In this document: positions 55,351-64,000 of the stretch, piece by piece
How the letters are laid out: every line of letters begins with the position of its first letter
How positions within the stretch are numbered: the first letter of the stretch is position 1
DNA from: Paralvinella palmiformis
Lineage: Eukaryota; Annelida; Polychaeta; Terebellida; Alvinellidae
Assembly: GCA_025642065.1 (NCBI GenBank)
Contig: JAODUP010000311.1
Location: 264,001-328,000 of the forward strand
Reading direction: 5' to 3'
Length of the DNA stretch: 64,000 nucleotides
Made by a program: the position numbers and the translations under genes
Notes under the pieces: model-generated
Database searches by the model: none
Seen by the model: only the letters and a program-made list of their open reading frames with translations
Told to the model about the DNA's origin: nothing

Positions 55351-58300
55351 CCACAAGTACGATCAGCATACAGATACACCCGCACGTACACTGTGAGAGC
55401 TTCTTAGCATAATTATTTAGCGAGATTTAATCGACCATTTAACTGGAACGTGGTCAATTGCTTGCACGTATGCCTCCAATTGGATAATTATCTCCATTCC
55501 TGACTTAATGGGCGCCTCCGTTTCGATGTTTATCATATAGTATTTAGCTGATTCGGCTTTTCGTTCATTATTATTATTACTAAGACTTAGTAAGAGTCGG
55601 ACGTAGTGTGACCAGCCGGCTTGTCATCGTTGTGACAAACACGGTCACAGATAATTCATGGAGTCCAGTGATTTGGCCCTTTCGATATATTTCTTTCATA
55701 ATCAACCACTCTTTTCTTTCTACATAGTGATGGGCACATCGTTTAGAACGAGAAAAATAGGTTGCTACCTCTTTCCACATTTAGAACTATATTCCAGAAA
55801 TTGTTAAGATTTTTGGGCGTTTTTTTTTCTCGAAAAAGAATCCGGCAAAGGCTAAGCTTGTAAATTTCGTTGTGTTCACTATTACTAAGTATTAGTATAT
55901 AGGGACTATTTACAGCGTTGATTTACACCTTGTTTAAGAACTGCAGCTGACAGTCACAGAGTGCTGGCCCATCAACGTTTTCTTTATTGTTTGTTGTAGC
56001 TCGGCATAGTTATGTCACATTCATTGATCATTATCAAACATATTTCTGTTTCATGTTCTTAAATGTGGATACATAATTAATAAACTTTATATACTAGATT
56101 ACTTGGTTGAACGTGCAAGATAATTATGGCAATACAGATGGAAAGAGAGACTTTCCTCGTTTAATTATTATGGTCACTATTGGGACTGTTGATTTGTTCT
56201 GGCATTGGTGACTGGTCTCAAAATATAGAAAACACGTTTTAGGTTTATTTTAGGATTAAAGATAGCATTCTGTAAAAGAGATTGTAAACAATGGTTAAGT
56301 TCACATTTCATTCGTGTAGACAGACACACATGCCCCATCCCATTCGACATACCAAATGGTTGTGTCTGTTCATGCATTCACACATAATATCATATGAGGA
56401 ATTTTGTAAACTGATTTTTTATTGAGATGAGGGTGGTAAGCTTGGTTAGTATGCTCTGAGAAGTTTAGATTCCCAAGTCACAGCTTCAGAAAGTGTTAAA
56501 TGCCTGTTTCCTAGCATTCCAAGCTGCTTTTTGACAATGATCCTGTTAACTTGTTTACTATCAAACTGCTTGATTCTATTTCCTGGTTAAGACTACACTT
56601 ATACAGTATATGAATGTTGAAGTTCCTTCATTTACTGATATATGCCAACCTGTAATTATTAAGCATCAGGCAGATCTGTTTGAGGCAGCTTATATTATTG
56701 TCAACAAATTAGGGTTGGCAGGTTTAACCAACCCACAGGTTTATCCCAGGTTGAAGTAAACCTCCATTTTTTGTCTAAACTGGGTTAAGCCAGGGTTAAA
56801 CTATTTTCAGGCATAATTCACCACTAATTGATTCAATTAAACACAAAATGTGAAATAAACATTCGTTATCTACATAAAGTGCACAAATAACAGTATGCGT
56901 ATGTATGTCAATAATTGTACATAGCAGGGATGAGAATTTACTGGAATTCCGTTTTCTCCAGAGCTAAATGTTTTTGTAGATGGAGAGTAGGTCAAACTGG
57001 TTAAAAAATATTCTCTTGTAAAAGTTTTGTTTTATCCCCATTTTAGTAGTCTCATATTGTCTTAAAAATACCCAAAACTTGATCTGTGACTTCCTTTTCC
57101 TGCTTTTCAGGATTTTTTTTTCTAAGTCGAAGACCACTCTTATGCCTGACATAGAACATGCAGAACCATAGCAAGTATTCAAATGTTCGCCAGTCTAACT
57201 CTGCAACACCATGAAGTTCTCCATAGAGAGACAAGCTTGGCTGGCTTCTCTAGATATTGTTACATAGTCTGATCTGGATGGCACCAATTTTGGTGAAAAA
57301 CTCTCAATTCAGGATAATGGCTAGATCACATAGTCCAGTGTTCATGCTCTTACATGTGTTTTTTTAACACAAGTCCACCACACTTCTGGTTTCAGCTTCT
57401 CAACACAACTGTCATGAAACAAGGACTTAAGGAATAGCAGAATTCCTCAAATAATTTATTATAATGAATGGTGCCCATTTTCACAGCCTTGTGGTCTAAT
57501 GGATATGTTTACATTTGTGTTATTATATTATTATATCAATAATAACATCTTATAAATTCATACCATTCTAGCAACTACTTTTCATCTGTATCCAAGTTAA
57601 ATATGTATAAATGTGTGGACCAATTGTAATCTTTTCTGAGAAAAACCTGGGTTTAACCTGCTGGGCTGGGCTAAACTGGTTTAACCCAGGTTAAACTCCA
57701 ACCATGCAACAAATAGATTCTGTGACTATAAACTACCTTCTGGCACTAGCAGAGGAGTCAGCAGAGCAAAACCGACTATCACTACATTATAATTACCCTC
57801 CTTCTGCCACTGTAGAGTACATGAAATAGCATTTAACTACCACTCACTGGCTGTAATGTGGAATAGAGGTGCGGCTACAAGACTTGCCATTATTAATATC
57901 GGGTTAAGTGGGATGATGTTCAGGACCGTAGATTGTGGCCAGTCTATCTGTACGAGTCACCACTGAGGCCTGATCATAAACAAGTGTCGTACTCAATATG
58001 CAATGGTATATCCATCATCAGATCAAGTGTCGCTATCACTCATCTAGGATCCTGTTATTTATTTATCATCCATATTTTGGATTCATGATCCTCTCATTGT
58101 CTTAATGTACACCCTCTCACACAAACAATGTATGAGTAAGCTGTAGATGTTGTTCTATTTATCGAACGTACTATATATCTATTAATCTACCATAGCTATA
58201 AGTGGCGGTGGAAGTTTAAACTGCTGTGATGTGAGCTCTGTTACTCGTTAGTTACATGGGAATAGCACATACTATGTAGTGCTATACTGCAATATAACAA

Positions 58301-61300
58301 CAGATTGGGCTTTGGTTGGACAATCATTAAGGTCGGAGAAGGATGCAGAATACAATACTGTGTGTTTGTGTGTGGTAAGTTTCCCTCTTCGTCTCGGAGC
58401 AGAGAGAGATAACTGCAAGCTCAGCAGCAGCCTGGAGCTATTTTTAACATTTGCTGGAATAGATTTAAGGTGAAAGAACAGGTTCTAGATATGAAGCAGA
58501 CTTGCATGAAACAACGTTCATGGTCTCGCATATTATTATTTATGTCAGCTGTGATTTGTTGTGTATAAATTCCGGAGTATAGAAGATTATACAAGTATTG
58601 TTTTCTTTTCAGTTTGCAACTTCATAGTACATGACAGATGTTTAAAAATGGTGGTTTCTCCATGCTCCAGCATAGCATGCTACTTAATAAAGGTATGTAT
58701 ACTTGTCTAGCATTATAGTCACCCAGTAATAAATTTCTGGTTATAGTTCTGTAAAGATGTTGAGGAGGTGGGTGAGTAGGGTTTGCACTCCCATATAATT
58801 CACACTAAAGAACCATACAGAATGGCAGTAAAACACACACACAAATCAGCTTGCTGATCCCGAGGTTTAGTCACCAGGACTTGACTAGCTGTTCAACCTC
58901 ATAAATTAATCCCACCTCTGAAAAGTCATTTTCAAAATCAGATTTGATTGAATCCATGGTAATAGTCCCCTTTGTCCTGATTCAGTGATTGTGCTTGTAA
59001 CTAACCCATATTTGGAAGAACTAACCTACTTCTAATAGTCCTATATGTTATAGAATGATAAAACCTGTGTCAGTTAGTTAGGCATATTGCTGGAGGCGTT
59101 ATATGAAAAGGGTATATTTTTGGGTATTGCACAAACTAAAAATTCTGGTTTAAATTGCCTGAGAACATTTAGCTGTTAACATTTTCTAACCATGATCCAG
59201 ACATATAATGACAGAATTCATACTAGATACATAAAAAATACTATGTTTTACAGAACCTGGTGCTTGTTGGTGCATTTGCTTTAACAGATGTATTTCATAC
59301 ACATAAACTTTTATAAATTCCCTAGATGATGTACTCTTTTTTATAACTATTAATCATTTATTGTCAGAAGTATTTTTCTTACTCTGGTTGAGATGATTTC
59401 ATTTTAACAGATAAAATCATCTTCTACCCTGCCCCAAAAATACCATCTTATGCTGCATAAAAATACATGTAACGATTGAACATGGCCTCTAAAACACAGT
59501 ATTCTAACATGTCACAGATGTTAAGTTTGACAGACCTTTTCAACAAAAAGATACAGCTTATTAGCCAGGAGCATAAAATGTCCACTGGCCATATACAGTT
59601 AATTCCCTATCATTCCATCAGATGGCATTTACAAATCAATTTATCAGTCATCTGTTGTCCCCATGTTAGATGACACCACAGCTGGTGTACAGCTAGTTAA
59701 GCAGCCATGCATTCACTCGACAACTATAATACCTATTATAAACTACTTGTAAATAATTACATGTAATATTTAACATGGGTTCAGAATTAAGCCACACATT
59801 AATGTGAATAGTGTAGCACCAGTTCAGGGAAGAAATGACAGTCTGCTCAAAGTCTTGCATTTCTTACATTACAAACTGATGCAAAACTACAATCAGATGT
59901 TTGTTGGTATGATGTTAATGTAGTGGTGTCTTACCTGTCTGTTCAGAAATCAAGCACTCAGTCTGATATGTTTAACAATGGGGGAACCTGCCAAATTGCT
60001 TCTGACCCCTTACTAAATTAGGAGAGAGAGAAACTGTAACCCGGGGAAAAATTACTAAACATTGTAAAGTAAGGGGGTGGAGTATTCTGTCATATGGATC
60101 CTACTACTAATCTTACTTAAAATGTTACCGAAAATAATTGAACTTGGAATGGTCTTTTCACTGACATTTAAATCAGTTCTGTTTTCAAAATATCTCTTGT
60201 CTATTATCAAGTTCTGAAGAGTAAAGTAGGTATCAGAGGGAAGTCACAAAGTTTCTTAAAAATATCAAACCTTTAGAAAGAGTTCTGGTGTAATATTACA
60301 AATGGATCATTATGGTATTTATGACTGGCATCTTGTAGCAATATGACCGTTTAGAGTGGAACTCTTAATATACAGATAAATATTATAAATCAATTATGCA
60401 TTTATTCATTAATAACTGAGTGATGAGGTGCTGTAAACAGTAATGCATAATAATGCACAGCTCGTGGATATGACAGCAGTAACCATTGTCTGTTGTGGAT
60501 ATCTGTGACCTATTAAGACCATTCAGTCATGGAACAGTTAGGTATTCAGGAGACTGGCTACTGTGTGATCCTGGTACTGGGTGAACAGCTAACCGGAGTG
60601 AAGAGTAGGCAGGCAATGATGATAGGATGAGATGGTGTTGATTATAGTGTAGGGAAGAAAGGGGATTGTGGCATCATTATGGAAAAAGGACGTAGATTAA
60701 TTGTGTTGATAATTAACGCTTTTAGTTCATCCAAATTTTAAAACAGATAGCAAGCAATGATACACTAAATGGTGTGAAGTATTTAGAAGACTTCTGGGAT
60801 GCCAGAAACTTCTGAAAAGTATACTTTGAGCATTTTTAATACAAAGATGGATGAGCAATATAGCTTTATGAAATAATAATAATGCACTCACAGTGTAACA
60901 TTATTTATTAAATTTAAGAATCCTGTGTATATTGTATAATGTCATCTGATAATAATATTGTATATCATTATATAATTATAACAATGCTATATACTATTAT
61001 ACATGGGTAATGATAACATTATTGTATAATGTAGTATTTAGAACAAAGATGCTCATTCTGAGCATTATATAATTAAGTCTGTAGCACATTACAAGTATGT
61101 GTAATTGTTAACACAGATTTAACTGCTAATTTCTGCTCTCAAGTAGCTTCAGACAATATTCTAGAAGTGCTACTGAAAAGAACTGTTATAATAAATGGTA
61201 ATGTGTATGTTATACATGTTATAGTTCTACGTTTTCATTCTGTTTTGTCTTTTACAGAATCCCGTTTCCCATTGTTGGTCAGAGCCAGGACACTTCAAAA

Positions 61301-63226
61301 GGAAGTTTTGTAACTTGTGCCGGAAACGATTAGAAGACAGCCTGGCAATACGCTGTGAAAGTACGTAGTGGTGTGTGTGCACTGTGGCGTGCCTTCTAAT
61401 TGTAAATATATATATATACTATTGCTCACTAACTTATGATATACATAATCCTTACTGGCTTCATCCTGTGAAATAAAAAGGAAAATATTTATTAATGTAT
61501 GTGAACATATTATATTCACAATATTCAGTTCGTTTTAAAACCATATATAACTGAAGGGCCTGCATATATTAACCTATCTAATCATACTGGCCTGTCACAA
61601 GCCTGTTAAGTTTTTGACTGGAATGATCATTGTATACTGAACTTGTTTGGGGCTTGTGCCAAATTGCTAATTGAGTGAGAGAACAAAATACCAGAAATGC
61701 TCTCATTCATATCAGCTTAGATAGCTGGCATTTGATGATATAATGAACAGGATGCAGAATAAGTGACAGTTTATATCACATATTTAAAGATAACAATAAG
61801 AAGGATGTATTACATCAAATTGCTTTCTGTGCATCCCCGGAAATGATTAAAGGACCTACCTAATTTTACTTTATAATAATTACTTCCCCGCAACGTATTT
61901 TTAAATGCTTGCTAACTTTATGGATACAGTTACATGTGTGGTAAGCTATTAATATAGATTATGCTCTGTTTATGTATTTCAGTTTGTGAGTATTATGCAC
62001 ACTTAGAGTGCCAAGACTTTGTTGTAAGTGACTGCAAAGAATGTGCTACATATGTCCCTACAAAGGAAAAGGTAAAACAATATGCATATAGTACTCGTGT
62101 TTTGCAAGAACAAATAACTTCTACATCTTATGATGATGATGATAATAATAATAACAGTATATAACTTATATAAAGATCCAGATTCAACATTGTTCTCTGG
62201 CTAATAGTTAGTTAAAGGTATTTGGGATTGATGACTATTAAAACCCTTTTATATACCCTCATCAAAACAGGTTCTTAACTTATCTGTATAATGATGACCA
62301 GTCATGATTCACATGGATGTACGTTGTTACTTTGACATACACAACACAAAACATTGACTTTAGTTATTTAAACTCAAGGACAGTTTGTACATATGTGTGG
62401 CTTAATCTCTTACAGTGTCACAGTTACCAGAAGTGTAGTAGAATTGAAAACCCATGTTTAAATGTTCTCCATGGTGTGTTCTTTTAAATTAAGGTGATTC
62501 CACAATTTAAATAAAGGAATTTACATAATTTTTTGTCTTCCTGATTCAGTATTTGGGGATAATTCTTTGTTTTCTTCCTCCAGAAGTGATGGTTTGAGAT
62601 TGGTGTAATATTTTCAAAACAAATACTGTATGTCAACATCAGTGGGGCTCACTGTTTTGTTTTAATATATATATGTGCATCTTTAATAGGTCTTGTGGGT
62701 TTTTGCTGGGACCGGACTCGTCATATTTTTAACAAGAAAATAAAGATGTTAAAAGCAAATTTTAATGTCTACATAGGGGTCTGTTAGCTCTGAAAATAAT
62801 CAAAGTTAGACAAATTCACAGTTATTTTTGTCGGGTTCACATAATTTTATTATGCTTGGTGCACTGAAAACAAAGACTAACAGAAAGTAAAATTTGCAAT
62901 TAATTCCCCCAAAGTCACTGCGCTACTAACATTATGGTCACTATGTGCCTGCATTCTTGCATACACACTCAAACAAATACATACCGACACACAGTTAGAA
63001 CTAGATATCTGGCTATTTTTGCCTGCATGTGAATAGTTAATTATTATGTGAAAAAGGAATCAGTGATGTATATATCTGTTATTATCCATTACAGAATACT
63101 GTGGTACAATATCATCACTGGAGGGAAGGTAATCTACCTGGTAACTCAAAGTGTCTTCACTGTAAGAAGACGTGTTGGTCAGCAGAGTGCCTGTCTGGCA
63201 TGAGATGTGAATGGTGTGGAGTTACA
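55083..63226 (+). CDS. DGKQ: Diacylglycerol kinase theta, N-terminal part with three C1 domains (continues past window)
   Basis: Exons 55083-55248, 58613-58692, 61258-61360, 61983-62071 and 63095-63226 join in phase into 190 residues. C1a (His24 to Cys73) fits H-x12-C-x2-C-x13-C-x2-C-x4-H-x2-C-x7-C exactly. C1b (His87 to Cys134) has the same ligands with a shorter loop. C1c opens at His153 with HHWREGNLPG and CEWCGV, a DGK-theta signature. Three C1 domains in tandem mark the type V (theta) enzyme, which phosphorylates diacylglycerol to phosphatidic acid; the RA/PH-like region and catalytic domain must lie downstream. The ATG at 55083 has a good start context (CCAACATGG) in a CpG-rich first exon and gives a shorter leader than the human protein. 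Confidence 0.93.
56711..57706. mobile_element. hAT-like element with GGTTTAACC inverted ends
   Basis: Left end GGGTTGGCAGGTTTAACC, right end GGTTAAACTCCAACC, each with several GGTTTAACC/CCAGG words in opposite orientation. About 1 kb, in DGKQ intron 1. No transposase recognised. Confidence 0.55.
57710..58610. other. DGKQ intron 1, right part, nothing recognised
   Basis: No repeat partner or conserved frame; the open frame at 58279-58473 has no family resemblance. Confidence 0.4.
58613..58692 (+). CDS. DGKQ: DGKQ exon 2: second half of C1a
   Basis: 80 bases, VCNFIVHDRCLKMVVSPC and on, supplying the last Cys/His ligands of C1a. Acceptor TTTTCAG, donor GTATGT. It is too short to appear as an obvious open frame and was found by domain continuity and phase. 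Confidence 0.92.
58695..61255. other. DGKQ intron 2, nothing recognised
   Basis: 2.6 kb of AT-rich intron; only short open frames without protein-like pattern. Confidence 0.45.
61258..61360 (+). CDS. DGKQ: DGKQ exon 3: first half of C1b
   Basis: Codes HCWSEPGHFKRKFCNLC and RKRLEDSLAIRCE, close to the second C1 of DGK-theta. Acceptor TTTACAG, donor GTACGT. Confidence 0.93.
61983..62071 (+). CDS. DGKQ: DGKQ exon 4: second half of C1b
   Basis: Codes ICEYYAHLECQDFVVSDC and the linker KECATYVPTKEK. Acceptor TTTCAG, donor GTAAAA. The open frame runs on through the donor but loses similarity there. Confidence 0.92.
63095..63226 (+). CDS. DGKQ: DGKQ exon 5: C1c
   Basis: 44 codons: HHWREGNLPGNSKC, CKKTCWSAECLSGMRCEWCGVT. 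The remaining His/Cys ligands of C1c must be on the next exon, outside the window. Acceptor TTACAG, donor GTAAGT. Confidence 0.93.
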
Positions 63227-64000
63227 GTAAGTAAACATCAGTTGGACATGGTGCATCTGGTAGAGTACTGCTATGTGTAAGCTCTGTTGATAAGGTGGAT
63301 GCGTCGTCTTACAAGAAGTAGACTGTTATTGTACAGATTGTGTGGACGCTGTTATATTGTCTGAATGGGGTAGTTTTAGGATTAAACTGCTGTTGGGGTG
63401 ATGTGTCGGAGGGATGCACTATTATTGGCAGTAGACTTCTGTTAGCTGATGATTAGACATTTTTAGCGCCCTGTCTATAATGGATTCATTCAGGAGTTGA
63501 TGTGTTAATGAATTATTGCCTGGATACAGCAATGTGATGATTTCGTTGGATGCGTGATAGTATCAGATAGATTATTGATGGATACACCATAATTTTTGAC
63601 TAGGTGTATACAGCAGGTGGGTGTTATTCAGGATACAGTGAAAGATGGATGCTTAATTTGGTTGAGCAAATGTACAGTTGTCTGTATGTGTGTGTGCTAT
63701 CACAACACTGATACCACACTTACCCAGAAACTGCTGTAATTAATGAAAGGGGAGTCGAATCTGAGAATGATTATGGTATTCCATTTAGTACTCCCACTTA
63801 TTTGTGTCATCCCTACAGTAACTTAATCCTAGAAGCAACTCTTAACTTTTCCATAGATATTGATTGACATGTTATTGGTTTTATTAACTAGAAAAATAAT
63901 GCAGTCTCAGTCTTCCAGTTGACCTGCAAGATGGCAACAAACCTGTTATTGTACTACATGTATGCATTATGATGTAGAACAGTTTTAGAATTAAAATTTA

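Overview
The window is eukaryotic, AT-rich, intron-rich animal DNA. I could assemble three protein-coding genes by hand, all on the + strand. All exons join in phase across GT/AG introns. The invertebrate-style tRNA-derived SINEs, many short DNA transposons, (TA)n/(TG)n microsatellites and the protein sequences suggest a non-vertebrate bilaterian, perhaps a mollusc or another spiralian. The species cannot be read from the sequence.

Layout: (1) 0-3.7 kb: old repeats (an L2-like LINE tail and three unclassified repeats) upstream of gene 1. (2) 3.7-14.7 kb: a complete RNF19A/B (Dorfin-type) RBR E3 ubiquitin ligase, 9 coding exons, 825 aa. (3) 14.7-31 kb: no host gene found. It holds SINEs, a foldback element, and a decayed Polinton-type DNA polymerase B whose two recognisable parts lie on either side of a decayed Ty3/gypsy retrotransposon and a SINE. 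(4) 31-36.7 kb: a possible first exon of gene 2 inside a thicket of nested transposons. (5) 36.7-51 kb: an uncharacterised membrane-anchored alpha/beta-hydrolase-fold protein (11 confident exons, at least 382 aa) with Glu where the nucleophile Ser is expected, so probably a pseudoenzyme. Its introns carry a THAP-encoding foldback transposon, a pogo-like element and SINEs. (6) 51-54.8 kb: intergenic, with a LINE tail. (7) 54.8 kb to the end: the 5' part of diacylglycerol kinase theta (DGKQ), five exons encoding three C1 domains. The kinase domain lies beyond the window.

The three genes belong to separate pathways (ubiquitin ligation, an unknown membrane protein, lipid signalling), and nothing indicates joint function. 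No rRNA, functional tRNA, CRISPR or prokaryotic operon was seen. The best leads are the hydrolase-fold pseudoenzyme, the THAP foldback element, a repeat pair that starts a P2X7-C-terminus-like reading frame, the split Polinton polymerase, and several insertions datable by target-site duplications or an empty site.
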